Below, one piece after another: positions 12,276 to 24,439 of a stretch of DNA of 64,000 nucleotides (the first letter of the stretch is position 1; every line of letters begins with the position of its first letter). The stretch is from Druceiella hillmani (lineage: Eukaryota > Arthropoda > Insecta > Lepidoptera > Hepialidae). The translations under genes and the position numbers were made by a program. The stretch is from NCBI GenBank assembly GCA_039881145.1, contig JAYKKI010000029.1:26330001-26394000 (forward strand), written 5' to 3'. A model generated the notes under the pieces. It made no database searches and was not told the DNA's origin. It was given only the letters and a program-made list of their open reading frames with translations.

Positions 12276-12300
12276 ATAGTGGATTTCGGTTATAACGACA
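12276..12300 (+). repeat. possible pogo/Tigger terminal inverted repeat
   Basis: The sequence tagtggatttcggttataac following TA resembles Tigger-type ends (CAGTGGAACCTCGATTATAC pattern). It lies 3' of the Tigger pseudogene that reads on the minus strand. I did not find a matching inverted copy on the far side. Confidence 0.35.
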
Positions 12301-12510
12301 ATGAAGAGGCTGTCAATAATAAATCGCTATATCTAGAAGTTGTAACATAAGCAATAAAGGAATAATAATAAACAGCTTTCATTATATTTAAAAAAAATTT
12401 ACGAAGGTGATATTTGTACAATGATTTTTTAAAGAAATGTATATGTAATATTTGACTTTCATTTCTTTTTTTGTAGTAATATATTGTCCGTTCAATGTTT
12501 ATATGCCTAA

Positions 12511-13680
12511 TCAATATATTTCCAGTGCTGTTAAACTGCTCAACGCATTTTCAATTGTAGAAAGACCTTTTTCGCTCTTTCTCCGCTTGTGGTGTAATTG
12601 GTTGATCACATTCAATAGTTTCACTGTGACTACTTGATCGTCAATATTAACATAAGTTCGCAATGCTTGTTTTCTCTGGAGATATTGTAGTCAGTTGTGC
12701 CAACTGTATATTATCCAATTTATTATCAAAGTAATATGTAGTAACCAAAGATTAACAGAACCCTGCATGAGAAACAATTTTTATTTTATCCTGTGTGACT
12801 CTTCCCCACACTGTTGTAATAATTTCAATGGCATCCTGAAGATTAATGGAATTCTTTTCACTATGATCTATAATTTTTAATTTTACTCGAATCTTTCTCT
12901 ATATGGTTTTTAAATTATCACTTGATCAATAAGCTGAATCACTGGTGTGGTGGTAAAAATACAAATGTCACAGTTTAAGGATGCGCTGGACAATTATCAA
13001 TAAATAAAATGATTCTTTTTGTTACTTTTTTGCTCAGAGTCACTTTCATGTAAAACTTTTACAAAAACATCTAACGTCATCCAAGTTCTTTTGTTCGATA
13101 AACTTTTTTATTCATCAAAGGGTACAGTTTTGACATTTTTATAAAAACTTGGATTCCTCACAAATCGTGGTGATTCTATCCTTTGATAGTTTCTTGCACA
13201 TGCATTTTTCACCATTAAATTTTAATATCCTGGGAGGACATTAAAATTTAAAGAAAAAAAAGGGGTAAATTTAAAAAAACAGGCCCCCTTCGTCGGTATT
13301 CTCTATTTGTCTATCGGTGTATTCTTAAATACTGGTAAACTATAAAACTGTTTTCAGCCAATTACTACAATCATTTTGGGAAATATTGGTGACTTTTCTC
13401 CCAATTGTACCGACTACAATATCATGATGTTAACGAAATCAGTATGTCCAGCTTTCAGAACATTCAAAATTCATTTTTCCCAATAGATTGGCAAAATGAT
13501 TTGCTCTTTTTTGTAAACGGCGACCACTCAAAGGTATGTTTTGACTTCTTTAATCCTTGAGCCTCACCAGAAGTGCACTTTCCATAGCTTGATGATTTGC
13601 TTTACGATTTTTTTTAATCTTCAAAGATTTTGACAGAAAACAATTCAATCGTTCAGCGCAGTTTTTCCACATCGAAAATA
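12511..13680 (-). pseudogene. pogo/Tigger transposase relic
   Basis: On the minus strand, blocks run in the order of a Tigger (CENP-B-like) transposase. About 13600-13440: ESALLVRLKD, QNIPLSGRRLQKRANHFANL then NFECSESW, the CENP-B helix-turn-helix region. About 13310-13280: the NTDEGGL segment, matching NADETGLF with the first catalytic Asp. About 13100-12990: WMTLDVFVKVLHES, then LFIDNCPAHP with the second catalytic Asp. About 12850-12760: DAIEIITTVWGRVTQDKIKI and SHAGFC. About 12657-12511: the C-terminus RTYVNIDDQVV to a TGA. Frames shift several times, so it is a pseudogene. Pogo-type elements insert at TA. Confidence 0.82.
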
Positions 13681-14546
13681 AATTTTCTGAGTTGAAAAAT
13701 CTGTACCTAGAATAGGCACAGATAGGTAGGTAGATAGACCTAGGGTAGGTAGGACAGACCTAATCTTTAGAAATAAAGCTAATTGCAAACAATAGATAAG
13801 AAGTGTGATTGAATCTTTTATATTTTGTGTCCGAATCGACCCGGTCGTAATATAACTGTAATTTAAACATATTTTTACTATACAAGTTGGCATTTTTTTG
13901 GCTGTTTTCGGGATAAACATACCCACGAGAATCGAAACATCAAATGAAATGAAACGGTGCTAATTTTGCCACTTAACACTGTTTCTAATGTGACATTTTT
14001 CGGTTGCTATGGGCTTGTCCTTACAAAGTAATATAAGTCTATGTTTGTAGGATTATGAAAAGTTTGAACTGAGAGAGTCTGGCTATTTTAGCTCAAAGTT
14101 ATAAAATCAATTTCTTAACCTAAGATAATAAGAAAGTAACATATTTTCTCTCTTCTGTTGATTAATATTAATTGAAAACTAGTCACCTCATTTGAGTGAA
14201 TTTAATTATACTAAATATATTTAGTTGTACGACTTTTCGATTAAACGAAAACTATATTTTTTTAATAATCCCAGTAAACAAATTATGAGACACACGTCAT
14301 TGTAATTAGAGGTTTTTCACCTTTATTTGATGTTTCATGCAAAGTTTCATATTCCTAAGACACCACACAATTTAACAAAAAATATTCAGTACTTAAGTCC
14401 TAGCATTGTTCAATATGTTTACATATACAAAAATACAAAATATCATTTGTAAATATGTTTGAACTTGCACTCAACCTAGTGTGGACAGCTACTTTTCTGA
14501 ACAGTAAATAATTTAATATGTGATATTCTTATTTATTTGTTATTAG
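13681..14546. other. AT-rich stretch upstream of the TPR gene exon
   Basis: Contains a short GGTA/GATA-rich tetranucleotide tract at 13721-13760. If 14547 is the first coding exon, this stretch would contain the 5' untranslated region or promoter, but no clear promoter motif is visible. Confidence 0.5.
13721..13760. repeat. GGTA/GATA-like short tandem repeat
   Basis: Reads gataggtaggtagataga, then cctagggtaggtagg. It is an imperfect tetranucleotide tract. Confidence 0.7.
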
Positions 14547-14680
14547 AACATGGCATGCCATCCACAAGACGCAACCACCATCCTATTCCGCTTGACGGCT
14601 TTGTGTGATGCTGGACGACGGGGAGAGGCAATGATTTTACTTCAAGAGGCACTTCTGTTTAAATCTGATGATTATATGAT
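14547..14680 (+). CDS. TPR-repeat protein, exon 1 seen here (start codon at 14550 or internal exon)
   Basis: First of seven plus-strand exons that splice into one frame: from ATG 14550 to TAA 62731 they encode 371 residues. This exon reads MACHPQDATTILFRLTALCD, then AGRRGEAMILLQEALLF, an amphipathic helix pair like a degenerate TPR. ATG 14550 has a strong context (aacATGg) and an in-frame TAG just upstream (14544-14546), so it could be the initiator. A good acceptor (tttgttattag) also ends at 14546, so it may be internal with earlier exons outside the recognised part. The exon ends after two bases of a codon at gtttgt (14681). A better-looking donor, gtaata at 14685, would break phase with exon 2. 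TPR proteins are helical scaffolds; I could not assign the family. Confidence 0.7.
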
Positions 14681-14897
14681 GTTTGTAATAATTATACGGC
14701 ATAAATAGTATATATGAAAGTTGAAAGTATAATAATTAGCGTAGTGACTGAAAAGACTGGTAAATGTTGTATATAAATATTTATCAAATATAAATTTATT
14801 TTTGTAGTTTAAAAACTTGAACATATAATGTTAACTAAACAATTATTGGTTTTGTTATCAACAAACCTAAAAACCACAGATTTTGCAATTTATTTAT

Positions 14898-14975
14898 TTC
14901 GAAGAACAAGAACAAAATATATATATAACTGTACACTTCGAAGAACAAGAATAAAATATATATATAATTGTACAC
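14898..14975. repeat. 39-bp tandem repeat, two copies
   Basis: The unit starts ttcgaagaacaagaa and includes a short AT run. Copies are 14898-14936 and 14937-14975 with few differences. It lies in intron 1 of the TPR gene. Confidence 0.9.
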
Positions 14976-15825
14976 TTTTAAATCATTCGATCGTTCAGTC
15001 ACTTTATCTATCCCCAATTTCGGTATGTATCTGATTTTTTGTTCAACAATCAAATTTGTGCTTCTGCTTATTCGTCTTTTCTACTTCAGACCTGAACAAA
15101 AAATCAAATTTGCTTCGTTTTTTGACCAAAAAATCAAATATGCTCATATGCAATTAACAAGTGCAAACTCGAAACTAAAAAATTTTCACGACCTTTTTGG
15201 TTTTGGTTGATCTGCCGATTTAGGTGATTTTTTATAATTTCTTTTTATTTTAATTCATTTACAATGGACATATCCAAGAATATTATCATTAAGAATGTCA
15301 CCAAATTAATTTTGTGACACTCTTAATAATAATTATTAGTAAAGAATGTTTAATTGTAGATCAATCAGTTTTCCTTTCAACATGTTACCTATTTTTAAAC
15401 CCATTTTTGCCCATGTTCCATGGCAAGAATTTATACAAATTACTTCTGACAACATACAAATTACTATCTCCTTTTAAAACTAGAGTACTGACTGTGATAA
15501 AATTTACGTTGGGGATGAATATTTTTCTACATAATTATTTAAGAGTAAACCATAGGTACTTAACGCTAGAGTATCAAATTAGTAGGACTCGAGCCACGAC
15601 AGGGTACAGTCTTGAAAAAAATGTGTTGCCTGTGGTTTTCGTGTTATAGTTTTTATCATTGAAAAAGTAGGATTTTTAGTTGCAAAGGTGGGTAATTGTA
15701 ATATAAACTAATTGCGTTATATTCACATATTTTTATTTTATATGTCTAATTTATTTATTTTCGAAGGTCCGGTAAGGTAAATTTATAAGAAACTGAACTT
15801 TTGTAATAGAAATTTGATTTTGAGA
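14976..15825. other. intron sequence, no feature recognised
   Basis: An open frame of 111 codons (15314-15649, plus) has no recognisable similarity and is hydrophobic and AT-driven. I do not consider it a gene. Confidence 0.5.
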
Positions 15826-16320
15826 GTGAAAATGAAGACAGTATGGAGCTAGAAGATTTCCATTTCGATGTTAGCATTGTCAATACATATTATGATCCTG
15901 AGGAAGATGAATTACATTAAGTAACTCAGACTAACTACGATAGGCACAAGTGACTCATTCTTAAATTCATACCCAGTACAGAAAGAGAACTAGTGCGTAC
16001 TAATATTGATGAGAACCAACTCAATTGTTAGCAATTCACGAGGCATATAAAAAAAGAGTTCTAGAAAAAATTAGCATAAATAAAAAACCCACATTTCCAT
16101 CAAAAGGATTAATAAAACTCATAGAGAGCTTCAAATAATTTTTTGGAGAAAATATATTGGAGGATATCATTGTAAAATCCAAAAAAAAAAAAAAAAGTAC
16201 ATCTAAATTGAAGACAGAAGAACTAGACGCATTATTTGGGTTATTAATCTTACATATGGCCATGAAAAGTGACCATTTTCCAACTACCGAACAAATTGAA
16301 AAAATATTTCTGGTTCAAAA
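15826..16320 (+). pseudogene. possible piggyBac-like transposase N-terminal scrap
   Basis: Plus-strand frames give an acidic opening (ESENEDSMELEDFHFD) and later FFGENILEDI, then TEELDALFGLLILHMAMKSD near 16130-16275. The last stretch resembles the piggyBac segment that usually reads ELKAFLGLLI...G. An A-run interrupts the frame at 16183-16197, and in-frame stops occur. The region after 16320 is too decayed to follow. The call is tentative because only two blocks match. Confidence 0.5.
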
Positions 16321-17059
16321 TTTGTTGCAAACATGAAGAAAACAGATTATATATGTAAATTATCTCTCGTATTGTGAGTAATGAACAATTATCGTCGGCC
16401 TAGTTCGTTTACCTGCTAATTCCACTTTTGGTCAAAATTTACTTTTCATACCAGTCGATCAGATCAAAGTCATATGCAGACTATTATCTACTGTGTTTTA
16501 AAGTAATAACGACTACATTAGCTTAAATATGCGAGAAATACTTTCCTTGAAAAACTGCTTTCTTATTAACCGTCAAGCTCTAGAACGAAAACCTGCTTTG
16601 TCCTGCTGAAGCCTCAGTTTTATACTGTTGTTTTACGCTGAATCTAGCTATATTTTAATAAAATATTTGGTTTTATGTGTATATATAAACAACAAATTAC
16701 GAACAAGGCACGTTCATTTTATTTTATCTGTAACTTTTTCTTCTGTTTAGTGTTGAAATTTAATGCTTTCAATCATATTCAACTCCTAACCTAAACATTA
16801 GACTTGGTAGGTTTAAGCACTGTAGATCTTTTATAAAAACAGATTTAGCAGTTTATTAATTCAAAATTTTTTGTTAATTCATTGCTTAAATTTGTTAAAT
16901 TTCATAAATTTCATTACCTAAATTATACAATTAAGCATATTGTAGAAATGTAAATAAACAGTTAAAGTTAAAGAATGTTTTAAGACAGTGTTGTGTTAAA
17001 TATCATTTATTTTATTATTATAATTATTTTAATAAAAATGTTTATCGCTTTATTTTTAG
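16321..17059. other. AT-rich intron stretch, nothing recognised
   Basis: Possibly includes decayed transposon sequence continuing from the piggyBac-like scrap. No motif could be followed. Confidence 0.4.
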
Positions 17060-18490
17060 GATGTCCCGAAGAAAAAAAATGGTAGCTTTAGCTACTGAAC
17101 TTTGTAACTTACTGGATACATCTGAAAATGTTGTTCCAAAGCCAGGTTATGATCCTAATAAAGAATCAAAGCAGAATGTAACAGAACCTTCGGAGCCAAC
17201 AATATTTACTATGACGTGATTGATGATGTTGATATATCACTACGGACTGATCTGTCAAGTACTTTGATTACAGAAAAAGTAGATAATTTTTTTCTGATAT
17301 TGCATATTATCCCAGCACCACACTTGATGATATACCTTTAGATCATTTCCAAACGGGAATTTGATTATAGTACCATCACAAATTGAAATAGAATCACAAG
17401 CAATAAATATTTTGATCTCAGACTACATAAATTGCTCCGATACATATACAATTCATACATATAATATTATATCTCCTGAATAAAATATTAATTCACATCA
17501 AGCTATTTGCAATAACCTAGACACAACACAAGGCATTTTAATTTATGCAAAATATATCTCAGCTTGCACCTAATCCACCGATATCAAATTATAGTGACAT
17601 TGAAAATAAACTTGTGCGTTATTCTGATTTAGACTCAGACTCGCTTACTAAAATAAATGAGTAAGAAACGAAAAAAATGTTTCGAAGTTGATAAAAAAGA
17701 ATGGCTTAGTGAAAAGAATAAATGAAGAAGAGAAGAAGGGAAAACATTTTTTGGGAGAGAAAAAAAAGTTGTTGGAATTATAATAAACCTAAAGAAGCAT
17801 GTTCCATTAAATCAAGATGTTCATGTAAGATTAGATATACAGTATTTTAAAATGTGAAACAGTAGAGGAAGCTGTAAGAAAAGATATTTTTAATCGATTC
17901 TGGACTCTTACTTGGGATGAAAAAAAGACCCTAATTAACGAATGGTTAACAACTATTCTGACTGTCTGGCTACGAATTCGAAATACCGAAGGGACAACAA
18001 AGAGAGCTAATACCTTTGTTTATCATCTAAAAGTAAATGATGAAAGAGTCAAAGTATGTCGAAGGATGTTTTTGAATACTTTAGATTTAGGAAGATGGAC
18101 AGTACAGAATTGGAAGCAGGAGTTTTAAATGCTGCCTAATAGTACACTGAGGCGTTCAACGCAATCAATTGAATCTGTAGTTTCGGAGCCGAAACAATCA
18201 CAATTTTTAGATTCTCTTCCTGTAATGGAATCAATTTATTGTCGAGCAACATCACAGAAGTTATATTTATTGGCAGAATGGAATTCTGAAGAAAGCTTCT
18301 ACCAATTTTACGTTGAGAATTGGTGCAAAGAGCGAAATATAAAAGCTCTTTCCATAACTTTGTTTCCAAATCTGTTTGAAAGCAAAAATTTGGCTCCGTT
18401 TAAGCTGAAAAAAGACCAAAGCGAAAAGTGCACTTGTTACAAAGTAGGAAAAGTTACAGAAGAAGAGTACAAAATAAGCATATCAAAATA
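17060..18490 (+). pseudogene. relic of an unnamed arthropod repeat-family protein
   Basis: Blocks in shifting plus-strand frames start near ATG 17061 (MSRRKKMVALATELCNLLDT). Further on come KKLLEL and CSIKSRCSCK-like pieces, then ETVEEAVRKDIFNRFWTLTW, KVCRRMFLNTLDLGRWTVQN near 18052-18111 and, in the open frame 18129-18491, VMESIYCRATSQKLYLLAEW and PFKLKKDQSEKCTCYKVGKV. This order (F-x2-FW, KVCxxMFLNTL, HYCR-like, CxxC) recurs, as I remember it, in multicopy uncharacterised proteins of insects and other arthropods that look transposon-encoded. I cannot name the superfamily. Stops before and between blocks show decay. The frame stops at the AT microsatellite at 18504. Confidence 0.6.
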
Positions 18491-18499
18491 ATATTCTAC

Positions 18500-18613
<114 letters not shown>

Positions 18614-18844
18614 TCTGTTTTATATAAATATTTGAATAACACTTTAAATATTCAGAAATTTATTAATACATTAAATTAAATTATAAAACATTTAATATTG
18701 GTAAACAAACAATAAATATTGAAATTATTGAAATCAGCCTTTCATTCAAAATTCACTAATAGTTATCAGTAATAATCATCCTATTTATAATAATATGGAT
18801 TTGGGAAAAAAGAAAGAAAATGTGGTGTCAATGCTTTCAAAGGA

Positions 18845-21420
18845 CTAATGGTCATATAGTATCCGTTTAATTGACTGCTTGTATTGAAATAATGAGCTAG
18901 TGAATATGTCCGGATAATAAAATATTCTGTCGTGATCATCACAAACCCTGTGTAGTGGTACATGAGCACTAGCATTAGTGCGAGCGGTAAGTAGATAGAA
19001 AAGCGCAGAGCTATGGGTCGCTCTCCCTGGCACACAAAACTGCAACTGGATTACTATATTGGCACAATTGTAACGACTATGGTAGATATTATAGTAAGTA
19101 CAACTCTGGAGAGTACGGTTTTGAATGCGTACAATGCATTACGATAGTCTATTTTGCGCGTATTGAAGCAATATTGCAATGTATGTATAAATCGTTTTCG
19201 CACTCCTTTGATCATATAAGAGTATGTAAGATAGCATGGATTCCAGACTGCAACAGCATATTCAATTTGAAATCGCACAAGAATTGTGTAGAGGATTCTC
19301 ATTTGCTTAAGGGTTTTGTAGTTCGTAAGACAAAGCCCAGCAAGCAAAACATAAGCTACCGAGATAATCTGCTTAATGTGATTATCAAAATGTAAGTTTT
19401 GATCAAACATCACGCCAAGATCACGTATTACTATTAACAGATTCTAAAGAATGGCCACCTATGTCATAGGTGTGAAAATAGATTGCCTTGTTTTTAGAAA
19501 TAGTGATAGATTTACACTCACTGTGACTTAATTGTATCTTGTTTAGTAAGCAATATGCATCTAGTCTATCAATATCTTCTTGTAGCTTTGCATGATCAGA
19601 ATTATCTCTTATTTTGGAGAAAATATTTAGGTCGTCAGCATATAACTGGAACTTGCTGTGTTTAAAGCAATTACTGATGTCATTTACAAACATGATAAAC
19701 AAAAAGGGACCCTATATGGAACCTTGAGGTACCCCTGAAGTCACGAGAACATGGGGTGATTTAAAAATGTTAATTTTTACTCCTTGTTGCCTGTTGCTGA
19801 GATAGGAGACGAACCAAAGAAGTAAATTATCCTTTATACCGTTAAAAGATAATTTTTTCAGCAAGATGAGATGATCAAACTTGTCAAAAGTTTTTTTAAA
19901 ATCAGTTTAGAGGGAGTCAATCTGTATCCTGCAGTCCATTGATTTGAAGAGATATTGCGTATACAACAACTGGTTGGTTAATGTTGATGGGTTCCGTACG
20001 AATCCATGCTGCTTCTCAATAATATACCAATACAATGTCGGATAAATTCTATTGTGAATCATTTTTTTAAATACCTCAGATATTGATAATAAAATGGATA
20101 TTGGTCGATAATTTTAGATAGATTGTTTGCTGCCTGATTTATATACTGGTCTTGTGTGCAACTTTCCAGCACCAAGGAAACGTACCCTGCGCGTTACACA
20201 TGTTAAATATCAAAGTGAGTAGATCAGAAATTGTATTGTATGTGTTTTTAAGAAATATATGTTCGATGTTGTGTGGTGTCAAGAAATTATTGGCATTAAT
20301 TTTCTTGAGAGCATTAGTTATTTCATCCCTTTGAAAGCAGATGGCGGTGATATTAATATCTGTCTGAAGTGCCAAAATGTGGTGTGGAGGTAGATTTTGA
20401 TCGAAGGATTCACAAATATCATTTGGATTGAGAGGTGGATTCCATTCAAAGGTAGATTGGAAGAAATTAGAACACATTTGGCATATCGATTGAATGTCAT
20501 ACAATTCATAACGTTCAAAAGTCATCGACGATGGGTATCCTTTCGACTTCTTGAGAGCATTAGTTATTACTTTATATTTGTTATTAACAAGTTTCTCAGT
20601 ATTTTGGACATAGTCATGAAAACAATATCGGGACATTTTCTTAAATGACTTCTTAATTTAGAGAAATTTAAGTAATCAGAGAAGTTTCCATATAATTTCC
20701 ATTTTACCCAGAATTTTTCTTTACATTTTTTACCTGTATCAATTTATGAGTATACCAAGTTAGATATTTCCTGGCTTTTTGTGGTTTCTTTGATGCTAAT
20801 TTATTGATAATGTCATGGATAATTATATAAAATCTTCCACAGCGCAGGTAGCTGAAAGTTGATGGAACTGCTTGTTCCGGTTTCTAGATGCTATCGCTTT
20901 ATTGATTGCACTATATATATATTTGTGGAAATTGTGTTTTGAGGTGTCAGCCTTTTTTATTACGACCTCTGGACAGCAATCAATTGTGAGGAGGAAAGTA
21001 GGATGATGGCAGTCCTCACGAAGTAATGGATTTTAATTTATAATTACTCAGTGTGAGATTGAGAGTCCTGTTACAATTTTTAAGGTATTTAAACTGTTGC
21101 AGTTTTATGAACGAGGTGATGCTGGTGATGAGGGTAGCTAATGGGTCCGAGCTGTCATTTATAATGCCATAGGGACAATTTTCCATAAAATGATAATTTA
21201 GCGTTGGAATATTGTAATCACCAATAATTATTATGTGGTTACTCAAATTATTAGTACATAATTTTGTAAGGTATAAAAATGTTTTTTATAGATATTTTGC
21301 CAAAGTTTGACAATAATGAATTTGGAATATAAACAGCACATAATGTAAGGGAGAAGTTCTTTACTCACAAAGAAATAAATAGTTCCTCCAGTACAATGAT
21401 CACTTTATGCCAGTTCCAAC
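18845..21420 (-). pseudogene. Jockey-like LINE, endonuclease and reverse transcriptase relic
   Basis: On the minus strand the order is that of a Jockey-clade ORF2. About 21340-21180: endonuclease piece with LTLCAVYIPNSLLSN and HIIIIGDYNIPTLNYHF (the GDYN box). Frame 20636-20139: linker and start of the RT, with ITNALKKINANNFLTPHNIE. About 19910-19690: DFKKTFDKFDHLILLKKL and SGVPQGSI. Frame 19702-19421: FQLYADDLNIFSKI, an intact YADD catalytic box. Frame 19413-19054: thumb region (HIKQIISVAYVLLAGL). Frame 19045-18845: the cysteine-poor C-terminal tail (CVPGRATHSSALFYLL). Stops and frameshifts break it. No A-tail or target duplication was identified. Confidence 0.82.
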
Positions 21421-22872
21421 TCATGGTTTTTTAGAAAGAAGCAAACAACTCTTTCTTTAGAAGCTCAGTAATTTCATTATATTTAAAATTTTTGGTTTTT
21501 GACACATTTTCTTAAATCACATGGAGGTTTGAGAACTACTTACTAGTTTCTTTCTTAATTGTCTTTCTATTGACACAACTTTACTTTTGTCACACTATAT
21601 AATATGATTTTCCTTCTTTTTTTGCTCTCTTCCACTTACTTTTTTGACACTTTTCTCATTGTTCTTGACCTTTCTTACTTTTCCTTGTAGTAGACAACCC
21701 AGAATTTTCACCTAATCAAAATATTCCATAACTGAATCGAATGAGTCATTGGAGCACAATAATGAGGAGGGATGGTATGAGCTATCAGTGTTACAGCTTA
21801 AGTTTACATTTTTATTGATGAATTTCCCTGTTTTGCAATCCAAAATTAAATTTGAACAATCATTGTTATATGTACTTTTTTTTGTTGATTTTATCATATT
21901 CTGTGAGGTTTTTTTTCTTCATCTGGACATTTTTCAAATTGTTTTCAGTTATTTGCCTTAATGGTTCATTTTCGTGTATTGTAGAATTTTCCAAAATAAC
22001 ATTGCATGCCTTTAAAATGGTAAGTGAAAGTTAGTAAACAAGTTTTAAGGTGAAATCCCCTAATATATTGACAATGGTAAAATCTTATTAAAATATATCA
22101 GTCATATTGTATCATATATAGTTTCTCGTTGGGTTTTACGTCATCAGTTTAACAAGTTCAACTACAAGCAAAACTCAAACTTAATGTTCTAAAAATGAAC
22201 ATTGGCTATAAGATTTTTTAGGTTAAGTTTTGTAGGTGTAAATGAATATGTTAATGAATCTAAAAAATAAAGTACAAAATTTCAATATTGCAGTATTAAC
22301 AACATAATAGAGTTATAATTTTGTGATATTTTTGTTATTATTATATCATATTTTTTGACTGTCTACACTAAGTGTATTTTTAATACTATTTATACTTTAG
22401 GGTTAATTAACTCATTTGAATTACAAAATATAAATGGTGCTGTTTATTTTTATTATGATATATTCATATATTAAATTATGTGAACCTTTATTTATACACA
22501 AGTATTCACTTTGATTTGATCATGGACTAGTCTACATTATTCGAAGAAAGACTGAAATATAAGTAAACCCACTTAAAGAGTGATAATGAAATATTTAATA
22601 TATTTAAAATGTTTTTGTGTTGTGTTTGCTTTAATTCTTCCATGTGTTTGCACAAGCGAATTTTAAATTAAAGAAAAGAAAACTTTGTGCACTATCTGGT
22701 TCATTTTATTTGCTTCATTATATCAAAAGCATTTTAAGGTCACAGGCAAACATGAATGTCAGTATGTGCAATAATATATAATAGTGAGAAAGAGATCGGT
22801 ATGAATATATAAATTGTTAATAGTGTTAAAAAAATGAAATTTGTATGTGAATTTCATCCATCTGTCTGTTAG
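21421..22872. other. intron stretch with a possible LINE ORF1 remnant on the minus strand
   Basis: On the minus strand, about 22030-21712 is nearly open and polar (NVILENSTIHENEPLRQITE, then the 61-codon frame 21897-21712), lying where the ORF1 of the neighbouring LINE would be. I recognise no domain in it. The rest of the stretch is AT-rich without features. Confidence 0.35.
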
Positions 22873-23043
22873 TATGCTAGCCTGTGCTGCTTTTGAAAAA
22901 GACTGCCTCAAGAAGGAGCTGATGCTTCGTGTGGTAATGCAGTTAAAAAGAGACTGGTGCATTGGCCTGGCTTCACTTCAAGTTCATTACAGTTGCACAA
23001 ATCAGCCACATGCAGCGGAAGTACTCAATCGACGCCTTAAAAA
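22873..23043 (+). CDS. TPR-repeat protein, exon 2
   Basis: The exon follows the acceptor tgtctgttag and supplies the last base of a codon opened in exon 1 (AT|T, Ile). It codes residues 44-101: MLACAAFEKDCLKKELMLRV, then QLKRDWCIGLASLQVHYSCT and QPHAAEVLNRRLK. The pattern is helical, with TPR-like spacing of Ala, Leu and Tyr. It ends with two bases (AA) before a GTGAGA donor; the next exon supplies A to complete Lys. Base composition is clearly richer in GC than its surroundings, as in the other exons. The intron before it is 8,192 bp. Confidence 0.75.
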
Positions 23044-24439
23044 GTGAGAAATTTGCGAAATGTATTTTATTTGATTCTATCGTGTAACCAGGAAAATACT
23101 TTTTGTTGGGATTTTCTGCACAATTTTGTTATTATTTTAATTGGTTTGTATAATATATTGAGTGATGGTGGACAATATTGAAATTCTCTAAATGTTGTGT
23201 ATTTCTTGTTTTATTTCTTTTCATTCTATGGAAAAATTGGGTATCAATGTAGGTATAATAAAATATAATGCAATCTGGTTCTCAATTTGAAAAATGTGTG
23301 ACCACAAAAAACTGGGTAATGTGAAAAATTTTGTCATTTTTACTAAAATCGTAATTATCTAGTGTGTTTGTGACCATATTACAATAAATAGTAACATGCT
23401 TAGTTTTCTAAAAGTGATCTTCAAGACGCAAGGTAATTTCATTGTCTTTAAATAACTTTTATTTAGTGACTTGTGACTGATAATGCGTGGTTATCTACAG
23501 TGTTTTTTTATTGAAATAAAAAATATCGAAATGTTCTTCTGTGCTAAAAAATATTATATTTATCCAGCAAAAATCTTGTAATAACATTTCATTTAATTTC
23601 AATTGTATGAAAATATTATTACATTTTTTAAGAAATAAGATACAATTTATTTTATATTGTAGGTTTAGTAAGATAGCAAATGCCATATGTACAGGTATGC
23701 TAAAATGAAAAGTAATTCTATCAGTTATGTAAAAATGTATATATCGGGTATTACTCTAAAGTATATTATATACTTTATATATACATCGTATTTGAGCATT
23801 AAAAACCATTTTTATTGGTTACCATGTATACGCTATAGGGACTTCATACAAAAAATAACATTACTTTAGCTTGCCTTTGAATAACCTTACATTGACTTAG
23901 TTCAAATGACTGTTTATTTACTTACCACTAGACTGGGTTAATAGTATTTTGTACCATACCTACTTATTGTAGGTATGCACTGAATTATTTTTACATGTTT
24001 GTTTATGAATGATGGCAATTCATTTTTATCGCAATAATTCATCATTGGAAAACCAATATATATAATCTATACTATAAAGTTATTTTTTATTTTGCCCTCA
24101 AATAAAAATATTTAATTTTATTATCTTGTCCCGTTTTTGCTATTATTCCCATAAAAAAAACACTTAGAAGTTTCCTTTATATCTTCATTTGCTCAATTAC
24201 CATGTCTTTCCACACCAATTGCTACAAGATCACAGAATTCAAGTCTTGATCACAACTCTTGCTGTAATTTCATCCACTATCAATCATTATCTCGAAATTC
24301 ATCCAAATTCTACTATTTCTATAAATTATCATTAAGGCCACGCTCTTCACCAGACTCACCGTACTACTATTATCATCAAAAATTTGAACTATACGTAAGA
24401 AAGTACACCACGCCATGCTTAGTAAATGACTCAAAAAAA
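23044..24439. other. intron stretch, nothing recognised
   Basis: AT-rich. The part from about 24170 may be decayed gypsy reverse transcriptase continuing leftward from the relic at 24440, but I cannot place motifs in it. Confidence 0.4.

Noticed and set aside
14685..14690. GTAATA as donor of the first TPR exon
   Set aside because: It would leave phase 0, while exon 2 needs two bases carried over; GTTTGT at 14681 fits.
15314..15649. 111-codon plus-strand open frame
   Set aside because: No similarity or coding composition; lies within an intron.
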